DNA from: Actinacidiphila acididurans
GTDB taxonomy: Bacteria > Actinomycetota > Actinomycetes > Streptomycetales > Streptomycetaceae
NCBI RefSeq assembly: GCF_016918855.1
Contig: NZ_JADKYB010000003.1
Span: forward strand, 372,001-436,000
Length of the DNA: 64,000 nt
Direction of reading: 5' to 3'
Part shown: positions 33,412-41,745 of the stretch, one piece after another
How the letters are laid out: each line of letters opens with the position of its first letter
How positions within the stretch are numbered: the first letter of the stretch is position 1
Position numbers and translations under genes: made by a program
The notes under the pieces: generated by a model
Database searches by the model: none
Seen by the model: only the letters and a program-made list of their open reading frames with translations
Told to the model about the DNA's origin: nothing

Positions 33412-34064
33412 TACGAAGCCACCGGACCGCGCCGGGCGAGCGACCGGGCGAGGCGTTGTTCCAGCCCCGCGCGGCAGTCCGGCCACTCCTGCGCGGTCAC
33501 CGAGAAGATCGCGGAGTCGCGCAGCCGGCCCTCCTCGCCGGGCACCCAGGACCGGGACCAGTTGCGCAGCACGCCCTCGAACCGCGCGCCCACCGCCTCG
33601 ATCGCGGCGCGTGAGCGGCTGTTGCGCGCGTCGGTCTTCAGGTCCACCCGGGCCACCCGCCACTGTTCGAACGCGTGCCGGAACAGCAGGTATTTGGCCT
33701 CGGTGTTCACCCCGGTGCCCTGCGCCGACGCGGCGAGCCAGGTGAAGCCGACCTCGACCGCGCACAGGCCCTCACCGGACGGCCAGGGCCGCGGGTCCCA
33801 GTACGCGGTGGCGCCGACCGCGCGCCCCGACGCCCGGTCGACCTGCGCGTAGGGGGCGAGCTTCCCGGCGGCGGCCCGGGCGAGCTGGGCGTCGATGTAC
33901 TCCTCGACACTGTCCGCCGTCGGCACCCAGGTGAACCGGTACGAGCCGCGGTCCTCCTCCGCGGCCGCCGCCAGGTCCGCCGCGTGCCGCCGGTCCAGCG
34001 GCTCCAGCCGGACGAGCGAGCCCTCCAATATCGGACCCTCGAGCCTGAAATCCAACCGAATCAC
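33411..34064 (-). CDS. GNAT-family N-acetyltransferase (RimJ/RimL-like)
   Basis: About 217 residues. GNAT fold with [25 protein letters not shown] at the N-terminus, [38 protein letters not shown] covering the acetyl-CoA loop, and [30 protein letters not shown], the hallmark of the RimJ/RimL branch acting on protein N-termini, Ser/Thr or small amines. Start uncertain: GTG 34064 lies directly on GGGAG, whereas TTG at 34055 has that GGGAG at normal spacing. Single-gene unit. Confidence 0.85.
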   Translation of the reverse strand: MIRLDFRLEGPILEGSLVRLEPLDRRHAADLAAAAEEDRGSYRFTWVPTADSVEEYIDAQLARAAAGKLAPYAQVDRASGRAVGATAYWDPRPWPSGEGLCAVEVGFTWLAASAQGTGVNTEAKYLLFRHAFEQWRVARVDLKTDARNSRSRAAIEAVGARFEGVLRNWSRSWVPGEEGRLRDSAIFSVTAQEWPDCRAGLEQRLARSLARRGPVAS

Positions 34065-34270
34065 TCCCGTGCCTGCCCCTGTCGGCCCGTCCGCCGTCCG
34101 CGGACCGAGCCGCAGCGTTCCACAGCCGGCACGTCGTGTCGCGCGAATTCCGTCCGGCTCCGGCACCGCGCACGCCCTGCGCCGTACGAGGCCGTCGCCG
34201 CCGTGACACGTGCGGTCTCGATGCCGCCCGGGTGCGTACGAACGGCCGGGCCCCGGTGATCCGGAGCCCG

Positions 34271-34318
34271 GCCGTGACGGTCATCGGCCGTGACGGTCAT
34301 CGGCCGTGACGGTCATCG
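34271..34318. repeat. 16-bp tandem repeat, three perfect copies
   Basis: Unit GCCGTGACGGTCATCG, in the gap between the acetyltransferase promoter region and the end of the CopD-like gene. Each unit contains CCGTGACGG, a short imperfect dyad. Confidence 0.9.
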
Positions 34319-34347
34319 GCGGCGCGGTGATCCGCGCACGAGTGCGC

Positions 34348-35592
34348 TCACGCCTCGACCAGGTCCTCTTCGGCGAGGGGCACCGCGGTCGCGGTGCGGC
34401 GGCGGGCGAGGACGCCGGAGAGCCAGTAACCGGCGGCCATGACGGCGAGCACGGCAAGGGTCTCGGCGGTGCCCCAGACCCAGGTGGACGTGCTGACCTC
34501 CTTGGCCGGCAGCTTGGGCAGGTCGCCGAGGGCCGCCGCGCCGCCGGCGTGCTCGGCGAGCCGGGCCTGGTAGGCCTGGTTGCGGGCCGACCCGTGCAGG
34601 AAGGGTGCCACGAACAGCACGGCCGCCCCGAGCAGCGTCTCCACGGCGACCACGGCCGGGAACTCCCGGACCAGGACGGTGCGCAGCGGGCGCAGGTCAC
34701 CGGCGGCGCGCAGGCCCTCCAGCCGCGGGTGCAGCCAGAACTGGTTGAACGCGCCGAGCAGCAGCAGCGCCCCGAAGACCAGGATCTTCACGCCGAGCAC
34801 CCGGCCGTACATCGTGCTGACCAACTGCCCGGGGCCGTCGACGTGTTCCCAGTACAGGAACAGGCCCGACAGGGCGATGGCCGCGACACAGCTCATGGCG
34901 GCGGCGGAGAAGCGGCGCAGGGCCGGGGGCCAGAACGCGCCGCGGGCGGCGGGCGCGACCGCGCCGGGCAGGGCGATCAGCGCCAGGCCGGCCAGCCCGC
35001 CCAGCCAGACCGAACCGCCGATCAGGTGCAGCATCCACATGGCGGTCTCGAAGACGGTACGGCCCCAGTCGTCGGGCGCCTTGTCCGGGAACTTGGTGGT
35101 GCCGAGCGCCACGGCTCCCGCGCCCAGGCCTGCGGCGAGCAGCCATCGCCGGGCCGGGCCGGCCGCCGTGCGACGCACCGTCAGCGGGGCGACCAGCGCG
35201 GCTCCGGCCAGGATCAGGGTGACTTCCAGACCGGACAGACGGCCGTCGTTGCTGCCGTCGTACAGGCCGTTCCAGGCGGCGCCGTAGTCGTAACCGCCGC
35301 TCTGCGACGCCCCGTGGGCCAGGTCGGTGAGCACCGCGGGCACGGCGAGCGCGCCGAGGACGACGGCTGCCCGCGCCAGCCGGACGGTCGTCGCGGTGAG
35401 CGCCGCGGCCCCGGCCCGGCGGGCCGCCGGCCCGGCCACCACCAGTGCGAGGGCGGTCAGCCCGACGAACCCTATCAACGTCACCCACGTCGTCCAGGCG
35501 ACGGCGCTGTCCTCGAACGGGCCGAGGGGCGTCGACGGCGCCGGGGCCGTCGGCAACAGCGGGAAGCCCGGCGACGGGTCGGACACAGGCAT
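34348..35592 (-). CDS. CopD-family membrane protein under an iron box
   Basis: 414 residues, about eight to nine transmembrane helices. The central part FETAMWMLHLIGGSVWLGGLAGLALIALPG and SCVAAIALSGLFLYWEHVDGPGQLVSTMYGRVLGVKILVFGALLLLGAFNQFWLHP is the CopD domain (His, Trp and Met in helices); the extracytoplasmic C-terminal loop contains LLGDLP-type sequence before a last helix. CopD proteins are linked to copper uptake into the cytoplasm with CopC, which is absent here. The ATG at 35592 follows GGGTGG. A 19-base IdeR/DmdR1-type iron box ends 45 bases upstream, so iron, not copper, probably controls it. Confidence 0.87.
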   Translation of the reverse strand: MPVSDPSPGFPLLPTAPAPSTPLGPFEDSAVAWTTWVTLIGFVGLTALALVVAGPAARRAGAAALTATTVRLARAAVVLGALAVPAVLTDLAHGASQSGGYDYGAAWNGLYDGSNDGRLSGLEVTLILAGAALVAPLTVRRTAAGPARRWLLAAGLGAGAVALGTTKFPDKAPDDWGRTVFETAMWMLHLIGGSVWLGGLAGLALIALPGAVAPAARGAFWPPALRRFSAAAMSCVAAIALSGLFLYWEHVDGPGQLVSTMYGRVLGVKILVFGALLLLGAFNQFWLHPRLEGLRAAGDLRPLRTVLVREFPAVVAVETLLGAAVLFVAPFLHGSARNQAYQARLAEHAGGAAALGDLPKLPAKEVSTSTWVWGTAETLAVLAVMAAGYWLSGVLARRRTATAVPLAEEDLVEA

Positions 35593-35636
35593 GGCGAAAC
35601 CACCCTTGCTCACGTGGGGAAAGGAGAACCGGGTGG

Positions 35637-35655
35637 TTAGGTTAGGCAAACCTAA
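35637..35655. promoter_or_regulatory. IdeR/DmdR1 iron box
   Basis: TTAGGTTAGGCAAACCTAA differs at one base from the consensus iron box TTAGGTTAGGCTAACCTAA. It lies 45 bases upstream of the CopD-like start, within the promoter position, so iron-replete cells should repress the gene. Confidence 0.9.
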
Positions 35656-35783
35656 ATTCGATGGTCAATGTGATGAACCCGATGGCCGGTCGCTTGAACA
35701 CGAGGCCGCCCGCTCACGTACCGAGCGGTCCCTTCCGCGCGGTCCGTCTCCCGCGACACCGCAGGCCGGGGGCATGGCGGGGT

Positions 35784-36956
35784 TCACAGGCCGGCCAGGA
35801 AGTCGCGTACGGCGGCGGCGTACGGCCCCGGCGCGGTGGCGTGCACGGTGTGGCCGGCCGGGAGTTCGACCAGCCGGGTACGGGGGCGGCGGGCGGCCAT
35901 GTCCCGGCCGTGTTCGGCGCCCAGCAGGTCGCTGCGGGCACCGCGGACCAGCAGGGCCGGGCAGTGACTCGCCAGCCAGTCGTCCCAGTGGTCCCCGTCG
36001 AGCAGACGCTGCGAGGCGACCATGTCCTGCGGCTCGAAGGCGAGCCCCCAGCCGTCCGGGCGCTCGCGGAAGGCGTCCGTGAGGTGGCGGGCCGCGGGCC
36101 CCAGCTCCTTGACCAGGGCCGCACGGGTGGGAGCGCGCTCCGGCCAGGACAGGCAGAAGGACAGGTCGTCCGCCACTTCGGCGCCGATGTCCTCCACCAC
36201 CAGGGCCCGCACCAACCGCGGGTGGTGGGCGGCGAGTTGATAGGCGTTGACGCCGCCCAGGCCGTGGCCGAGGACCACGACGCCGTCCAGCCCGAGCCGG
36301 GTCAGGAGCGTCGCGGCGTCGGCGACGTAGCCCTCCCGGGAGAAGTCCGCCCGCCGGTCGGAGCGGCCGTGGCCGCGCTGGTCCGGGGCGATGACCCGCC
36401 ACCGCGGGGCGAGTGCGCGGGCCAGGGCGGCGAAGGTGCGGCCCTCGCCGAAGTGGCCGTGCAGCGCGAGCAGGGGGCGGCCCGGACCGCCGAAGTCCAG
36501 GTAGGACAGGCGGCGGCCGTCGATCGTCACGGCGTGCCGGGCCGGTTCCTCCTCGGTGGGCGCGGGCAGCGCGCCCAGCTCACGCGTCACCCGGTCGCGC
36601 AGCACCTCGTACTCGGCCCAGCGGCGGGGGAGCGGCCCGGCCGGGCGGGGGACCGCACGCAGCCGCGTCACCGTCTGCCCGCACCGGAACTGGTCCCGGG
36701 TCAGATCGACCTCGACCCCGCTGGGCAGCCGGTTCCAGTTGTGGTAGCCCTGCTGCTCGCCGTCGAGGTGGACCTCGCCGACCACCAGGTCGCCGCCGAG
36801 CAGGTCGTGCACCACCAGGGCGGTCACGTCGCAGTGCCCCCAGGCGGGGTTGTCGCTCGTCCAGGGGGCGCGCGCGACGTCGTCGGGGGAGCAGGTGTCG
36901 GCGGCCCAGCTGGCCCGTACGGCCTTCTCGATGTCGGTCAGGAACCATGTCGTCAT
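35784..36956 (-). CDS. YunG-like domain fused to alpha/beta hydrolase without nucleophile
   Basis: 390 residues. Residues 1-110 resemble the YunG family (DNPAWGHCDVTALVVHDLLGGDLVVGEV, YHNWNRLPSGVEVDLTRDQF), with Cys 42, His 72 and an Asp that suggest a papain-like arrangement. Residues 140-390 are an alpha/beta hydrolase: LLALHGHFGEG (oxyanion region), APDQRGHGRSD, elbow GHGLGG at 230-235, acid in RGARSDLL and His in AGHTVH. The elbow position that should be Ser (GHSLGG) is Gly 232, encoded GGC, so normal esterase chemistry should be lost. ATG 36956 preferred over in-frame start eight codons upstream. Function unknown. Confidence 0.8.
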   Translation of the reverse strand: MTTWFLTDIEKAVRASWAADTCSPDDVARAPWTSDNPAWGHCDVTALVVHDLLGGDLVVGEVHLDGEQQGYHNWNRLPSGVEVDLTRDQFRCGQTVTRLRAVPRPAGPLPRRWAEYEVLRDRVTRELGALPAPTEEEPARHAVTIDGRRLSYLDFGGPGRPLLALHGHFGEGRTFAALARALAPRWRVIAPDQRGHGRSDRRADFSREGYVADAATLLTRLGLDGVVVLGHGLGGVNAYQLAAHHPRLVRALVVEDIGAEVADDLSFCLSWPERAPTRAALVKELGPAARHLTDAFRERPDGWGLAFEPQDMVASQRLLDGDHWDDWLASHCPALLVRGARSDLLGAEHGRDMAARRPRTRLVELPAGHTVHATAPGPYAAAVRDFLAGL

Positions 36957-37043
36957 GCCGGCCACCCTGGCAGGAGGCACTGACAGCGGCTCCGCGTACG
37001 GGCCCTTGGAGTCACCGGTCCGAGGGTCCGCGGAACCGTGGCC

Positions 37044-37484
37044 TCAGCCCGCGTCCGGCGGCTCGGGCGGCTCGGCGTCGAGCTGATGATCGGCCCAGAC
37101 GTACCGCTCCGGCAGCAGCTCGGCGACGGCCACGGTGCGCAGGGCGTCCCCGGCGCCGACCACCACCCGCACGTCCGGGAAGTAGTCGACGAGCACCTGC
37201 CGGCAGCGGCCGCACGGCGGCAGGACGCCTCGCCCCCGGTCGCCCACGGCCACCACGGTCGTCAGCTCGTACACCCCCTGAGCAGCGGCGGCGCCGATCA
37301 GGGCCAGCTCCGCGCACGGCCCGCCGGTGAAGTGGTAGGCGTTCATCGCGGTCACGATGCGCCCGTCCGCGGCCCGGCCGGCGGCCGCCACCGTGTGGTT
37401 GTCCCCGTGGCTCCGGATCCGTACGACGTCCGTCGCCGCCCGGACCAGCTCCTGGTCCACGGAATCGCCCTGCGTCCTCATCAT
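37044..37484 (-). CDS. cytidine deaminase-like enzyme
   Basis: 146 residues. Zinc motif PCAELALIG (Cys-Ala-Glu) and PPCGRCRQVLVDYFP (PCxxC) are the standard ligands and proton shuttle of tetrameric cytidine deaminases, preceded by AMNAYHFTGG. Could deaminate cytidine or a related aminonucleoside such as blasticidin S (a resistance role), which share this motif. The start is one of two adjacent ATGs (37484, 37481) after GGCGGAG. Same direction as the downstream YunG fusion gene, with 87 bases between them. Confidence 0.85.
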   Translation of the reverse strand: MMRTQGDSVDQELVRAATDVVRIRSHGDNHTVAAAGRAADGRIVTAMNAYHFTGGPCAELALIGAAAAQGVYELTTVVAVGDRGRGVLPPCGRCRQVLVDYFPDVRVVVGAGDALRTVAVAELLPERYVWADHQLDAEPPEPPDAG

Positions 37485-37969
37485 CTCCGCCTTCGTCCGC
37501 TGTGCGCTGCGACGATGCCCCGGCCGGCGACGCCGCGCACCCGAATATTCCAGGCGGATCTCTTCTGGTCGCCGCGGCACGACCGGGCCGGCGAGGAGAG
37601 ACGGGTGCTTTGTCTTTTCGCCCGACGCCGTTCGCCTGCCGCTCCCTGCGGCTTTTCCCGGGATCGGCCCGGGGCACGGCTGATCGGACAGGGGCTTTGA
37701 GCGGCCGGATGCCCGGGCGCTCCAGCTTCAGGAGCTGCTGATCCGTCCGGTCCGCCGTGGCCGGGAGCTGCCTGTGTGCTTGCGGCATGCGGTCGGCCGT
37801 GTGGCTGACAGCTCCTTGGTGCCCGTTTCGTTACGATTCGCGTGACTGTGGTGGTGGCGCAGGGTGCTGCTGTGGTCGCCCGTCATCGGCGTGCGCTCGG
37901 CCGGTCGCGGTGGGGACGCCTTCATTCGCTCGACGGCCCGGCAGCCGTTGCCGATGTTCCAGGGAGCCG
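37485..37969. other. 485-bp gap between divergent genes
   Basis: No credible gene on either strand. Probable promoters for the deaminase (leftward) and the isoprenoid-type operon (rightward); TACGAT at 37832-37837 could be a -10 box. Codon-like bias seen in places is not maintained. Confidence 0.4.
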
Positions 37970-38644
37970 ATGGTGATGTGCCCGCGATCCGTGGAGAGCG
38001 CCTCCGCCGTCGCCGGTCCCGGGGACCTGGACGCCGTACGGGAGATGTGGTCCGGCCCCGACGTGCTGGGGACCGGCGGGGCTTTCGTACTGCTCACCTA
38101 TCTGGCGCTGCCGGGACTGGTCGCCGTGCGGCCGCCGGGCGGTCGTCCGCGTGCCGCGTTCGACGGCATGGCGGAGCGGACCTTCCTGCTGCGGCTGCTG
38201 GGGCTGACCACCGAGCCGGAATGGGGCGGCGGAGTGGGGAACCGGGAGGTGAGGCGGCTGGCGGCGACTCTCGGCCGGGAGCACCGCGCCTTCGCGGGGA
38301 TGCGCCAGGACCACATGGAACTCATCGCCGCGCTGGTGGCCCTGGCCCCGTTGCTGGTGCGCCGGGCATGGGGTCGGCCGGTCGGCGGCGGCGAGTTGCG
38401 GTCGTACTGGCGCTACATGACCTGCGCCACCGCCCTGATGGAGACGCGGCTGGAAGGGTGGCCTGCGGCGGAGCAGAGGTGCCGGGCCTTCTGCGCGGAG
38501 CACGCCGGTCGGTCGGCGGCGGCCCGGAGGCTGCTCGCGCAGTTCGCCGGGCGGCACCCTGGTTACGTCGCTGCAGCGGTTCCGCTGCTGTTTCCGGAGC
38601 CACGCGCCGTGGTGCGCGCCGCACTCGGGGACGCGGATGACTGA
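37970..38644 (+). CDS. unassigned protein, weakly like oxygenase MpaB/DUF2236
   Basis: 224 residues. ATG at 37970 with AGGGAG five bases upstream. The sequence GPDVLGTGGAFVLLTYLALPGLVAV, AERTFLLRLLGLTT and REHRAFAGMRQDHMELIAALVALAPLLVRRAWGRPVGGGELRSYWRYMTCATAL has the His, Arg and membrane-like helix spacing of MpaB/latex-clearing DUF2236 proteins, but it is shorter than most (270-400 residues) and the similarity is only by eye. If correct it would be a haem or metal oxygenase acting on an isoprenoid. First gene of a coupled three-gene operon: the next start codon overlaps its end by 8 bases. Confidence 0.55.
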   Translation: MVMCPRSVESASAVAGPGDLDAVREMWSGPDVLGTGGAFVLLTYLALPGLVAVRPPGGRPRAAFDGMAERTFLLRLLGLTTEPEWGGGVGNREVRRLAATLGREHRAFAGMRQDHMELIAALVALAPLLVRRAWGRPVGGGELRSYWRYMTCATALMETRLEGWPAAEQRCRAFCAEHAGRSAAARRLLAQFAGRHPGYVAAAVPLLFPEPRAVVRAALGDADD

Positions 38645-38966
38645 GCAGCCGAAGACCGATACAGCAGGGCCTCTGACCGTGGCTTACGCAGCCGAACCGG
38701 CAGAGGTCGTGCGTCTGCCCGATGCGGAGCCGGGCCGCCGGCCCTGGCGGGCAGCGCCGCAGTCGGGAAGGCTCGCCCGTACGCAAATCGGCGTGAGGGG
38801 CAAGCAGGTCAGGCCGGCGCTGTTGTGCGATTCGACCGAGCACGCACGGCGGTTGCCGGAGCACGTGCCGGAGCCGGCCGCGGGGTACGACGCTGCGCCG
38901 CTGGCGGACTTGGTCCGGCTGCTGCCGGGCGCCGCGGGCGTATCGGCCGGAGCAGCGGCGGAATGA
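38637..38966 (+). CDS. small unknown protein between coupled genes
   Basis: 109 residues. It overlaps the upstream gene by 8 bases and the downstream gene by an ATGA, so translation is coupled at both ends, which argues that it is a real gene. No signal or membrane segment. RGKQVRPALL (54-63) resembles the GGKRLRPAL block that precedes the first Asp-rich motif in trans-prenyltransferases, so it might be the detached N-terminal part of the following enzyme; this is speculative. Codon third positions are as GC-rich as neighbours. Confidence 0.55.
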   Translation: MTEQPKTDTAGPLTVAYAAEPAEVVRLPDAEPGRRPWRAAPQSGRLARTQIGVRGKQVRPALLCDSTEHARRLPEHVPEPAAGYDAAPLADLVRLLPGAAGVSAGAAAE

Positions 38967-39931
38967 ACCGGGGGGCGATGGAGGGCACCCTCGCGCTGGC
39001 CGCCGACTCCGGGCCGTTCGCCGCGCACTGGTGCCGCCACCTGGTCCGGCGGCCCTACCGGCGCGGGCTGACCGGTGGGCCCCGCCGTGCCTCGCGCCCG
39101 GCGCTGGCCGGCTACGACGCGGCGATGAATCTGCTGCTCGACGGCTGGACGCAGCTCACCGGCCGGCCCGTACGCCCCGGGACCGGCGCGGTGGCGATCC
39201 GGCTGAGCCGGCTGATCTTCGCCTTCGACGACGCGTACGAGCACCTCCTCGACCAGGGGCACCGCCCCGACCCCGGTGACGTCCTCGCGCACGAGGCCGT
39301 GCGCGCGCACCTGTGGAACCTGCGCGACTTCCTGCGGCCCCACCCGGAACGCCGGCCGATCCGGGCGTTCCTGGCCGATCAGCTGGACCGCTCCTACGAC
39401 CGCTACACGGCGCTGCAGCACCCGCGCTACGACATCGGCGACGCCCTGGAAAGCGCCGCCTTGGACTCAGGAGGCTTCGGCGCGTGCCTGGCCCAGGTGA
39501 TCGGCCTGTTCAACGGCCTTCCGCCCGACGCCCGTACGGTCCGGCAGTTCACCGCCGTCGGAATCCTGGCGAAGACCACCGACGACGTCCTCGACCTGTT
39601 CGAGGACCACGCGGCGGGCCGCCCCAACCTGGCGCTCGCCCTGCTGCGCCGGCACCCCACCGAGCACGCCCGGCTCCTCGCCGCCGGCCGCCCGGCGATC
39701 TGGCTGACCCCCAGCCGGTGGCGACGCCTGTGCCCCGAGTCCCACCACGAGCTGACCCGTATCACCACCACCCACCTGTCCGCGCTGACCGCGCCCCGCC
39801 TCGCCCTTGCCGCCCGCCTGATCCTGTGGCCCGTCTCCCACGGAGCCGTCCCGACCAATGCCTCAACCCCCAGCGACGGCCCGCCAGGCGCGCCGGCACG
39901 TAGCCAGGCGACGCGGGGCAGCGACGGGTGA
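38963..39931 (+). CDS. atypical class I isoprenoid synthase-like protein
   Basis: 322 residues, all-helical. Two Asp-rich motifs: FAFDDAYEH (87-95; DDxxE, as in terpene synthases) and KTTDDVLDLFEDHAAGRPNLA (205-224), which carries DDxxD plus ED as in trans-prenyltransferases. The spacing of about 118 residues matches the two metal-binding helices of the class I isoprenoid fold. The last 50 residues are Pro/Gly-rich and probably disordered. It would bind an allylic diphosphate through Mg ions and either cyclise it or join isoprene units; too divergent to say. The ATG overlaps the preceding stop (ATGA). Gene order suggests a small unreported isoprenoid pathway. Confidence 0.65.
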   Translation: MNRGAMEGTLALAADSGPFAAHWCRHLVRRPYRRGLTGGPRRASRPALAGYDAAMNLLLDGWTQLTGRPVRPGTGAVAIRLSRLIFAFDDAYEHLLDQGHRPDPGDVLAHEAVRAHLWNLRDFLRPHPERRPIRAFLADQLDRSYDRYTALQHPRYDIGDALESAALDSGGFGACLAQVIGLFNGLPPDARTVRQFTAVGILAKTTDDVLDLFEDHAAGRPNLALALLRRHPTEHARLLAAGRPAIWLTPSRWRRLCPESHHELTRITTTHLSALTAPRLALAARLILWPVSHGAVPTNASTPSDGPPGAPARSQATRGSDG

Positions 39932-40320
39932 CGCGGTCCGGGCCCGATCCTGGGAGCACGATCCGGTTGCGTCCGACCGTTGCTTCGACGCGACGACCGC
40001 AGCGCGCTGCCTGCGGGCGCCGGGGTGATGCGCGCCGCCCTCGGCCCGACCGCCCCCGGCCCGCTCGTCCGTCGCGCGACCCACCGCTGCGCACCGCACC
40101 GGGCCAGGTCGCCCGAGGGCGCGGTCGCGACGGGCTTCGATACGGTTGCCGGTGCGGCATACGTGAGCCCGCCCGGCGCGGCGTGTTCAGCGGCATGGTC
40201 AAAGGGCGAGCGGACCGGTGCCGCGCCCGAGGGAGCCGAGGTGAGGTCGCCCATGGACTGCTCAGCCGATCGGTCCGGTGAGGGCCGTACGAACCGTCCG
40301 TTCGCCGGGCGGGCCGGCCG
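39932..40320. other. 389-bp gap
   Basis: No credible gene or hairpin seen. It presumably holds the terminator of the isoprenoid-type operon and the promoter of the DUF2332 gene. Confidence 0.4.
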
Positions 40321-41481
40321 GTGAGCGCGGGGCCCCCGGAGGTGCCCGCGCGGGGTGCGGAGGCGGACCGGTTGCGCGTCCTCTTCCGGTTCTTCGCCGC
40401 GACCCAGTGCCGCGGGCGCTCCGCGGTGTACGAGGCGCTGAGCGAGTCGGTCGCCGGTGACGACGCTCTGCTCGGCCTGCTCCTCGACACGCCCGGCGAC
40501 CAGCGACGCCCGAGCCTGCTGTTCGCCGCGGTGAACCTGCTCCTCGCGGCACACCCCGGGGACGAACTGTCCGCGTACTACGCCATCCACGGCGGCCGGC
40601 GCACGCCCGACGAGCGCCTCGTGCCCGCCTTCGCGGCCTTCTGCGCCGACCACCGCGACGAACTGCTGCGGCTGCTGCGCGAGCGGTCGACCCAGACCAA
40701 CGAGATCCGGCGGTGCGTCGCCCTGCGGCTGGCACTCGACCATGTGCGGCGTCGCTTGCCCGGACCGTTCGCCCTCGTCGAGGTCGGAGCCAGCGCCGGA
40801 CTCAACCTGCTGTTCGACCACTACGGCTATCGCCTGAACGGGCGGCAGGACCCGGGGGCCGGCGCACCCGTCATCTCCTGCGAGGTCCGGGGCGACCCCA
40901 ACGGTTTTGCCCTCGGTACGGCACCGCGGATCACCCGGCGCCTCGGCATCGACCGTAATCCGGTCGACCTGTCCGACCCCGACGCCAGGGCGTGGCTGGA
41001 GGCGTTCATCTGGCCCGAGCAGGTCGGCGAACTCGCCACCCTGCGAGCCGCGACCGACCTCGCGCTCGCGAGCGCGGAGCTCTCGGTGGTGCCGGGCGAG
41101 GCCACCACCGACACCGCGCGACTCATCGGCCAACTGCCGGGCAGCGAGCCCGTGGTCGTCTTCACCGCCTCACTGCTCAGCTACCTTGCCGCCGAGGCCC
41201 GCAGCGCCTTCGTCGCCCAGCTCCAGGAGGCAGCCGCCCACCGCCCGGTCGCCTGGGCCTTCGCGGAAGGGCCCGGCCTGCTGGCGACCGTCGGCCTGCA
41301 CACCCCCGCCCTGAACGGCCCGCTCTCCCGCCGCAATTCCCTGTACGCGGTAGGCGTCAGCCTGCGCGGCCCCGGGCTCCGCGACGATCAACTGCTCGCC
41401 CTGGCCGACCCTTACCTGCGCTGGCTCGCCCCGGCCCGTACCAAAGCCGACGACTTCGCCTGGCTCCCCTCGGACGGGTGA
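40321..41481 (+). CDS. DUF2332 family protein
   Basis: 386 residues. GTG start; weak ribosome site. Family features: LRVLFRFFAATQCRGRSAVYEALSESVAGDD near the N-terminus, TQTNEIRRCVALRLAL, then PFALVEVGASAGLNLLFDHYGY, whose VGASAGLN is a SAM-binding-like glycine motif of a Rossmann fold, and later VVVFTASLLSYL and WAFAEGPGLL. The family looks like a divergent methyltransferase without an assigned substrate. Isolated gene. Confidence 0.85.
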   Translation: MSAGPPEVPARGAEADRLRVLFRFFAATQCRGRSAVYEALSESVAGDDALLGLLLDTPGDQRRPSLLFAAVNLLLAAHPGDELSAYYAIHGGRRTPDERLVPAFAAFCADHRDELLRLLRERSTQTNEIRRCVALRLALDHVRRRLPGPFALVEVGASAGLNLLFDHYGYRLNGRQDPGAGAPVISCEVRGDPNGFALGTAPRITRRLGIDRNPVDLSDPDARAWLEAFIWPEQVGELATLRAATDLALASAELSVVPGEATTDTARLIGQLPGSEPVVVFTASLLSYLAAEARSAFVAQLQEAAAHRPVAWAFAEGPGLLATVGLHTPALNGPLSRRNSLYAVGVSLRGPGLRDDQLLALADPYLRWLAPARTKADDFAWLPSDG

Positions 41482-41745
41482 GGCATCGCACCCTGATCAC
41501 ACCGCGTCCCGTCCCCTGCGGTGTTGTCACCGCTCGACGGTCCCTGCCCTGGCCCGGTAGAGGGACCGGGCCCGCGCGTTGTGCAAGCCCCGTTCGCCCC
41601 GCCCGGGATGATCGACCTCGGCGATCCGACGCCCGTACCCGTCCTCGCGCGGCAGGCTCCACGGCATCGCCCTGCTCCCCGACTGCGGCCCGCGGGTCGT
41701 CCACGGACATCCCGTGCCCGGTCGAGCCGAAAAGAAGGGTCCGTC

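Noticed and set aside
34348..35592. Calling the membrane protein a copper importer from the CopD name
   Set aside because: CopC is absent and the promoter carries an iron box, so only the family name is used.
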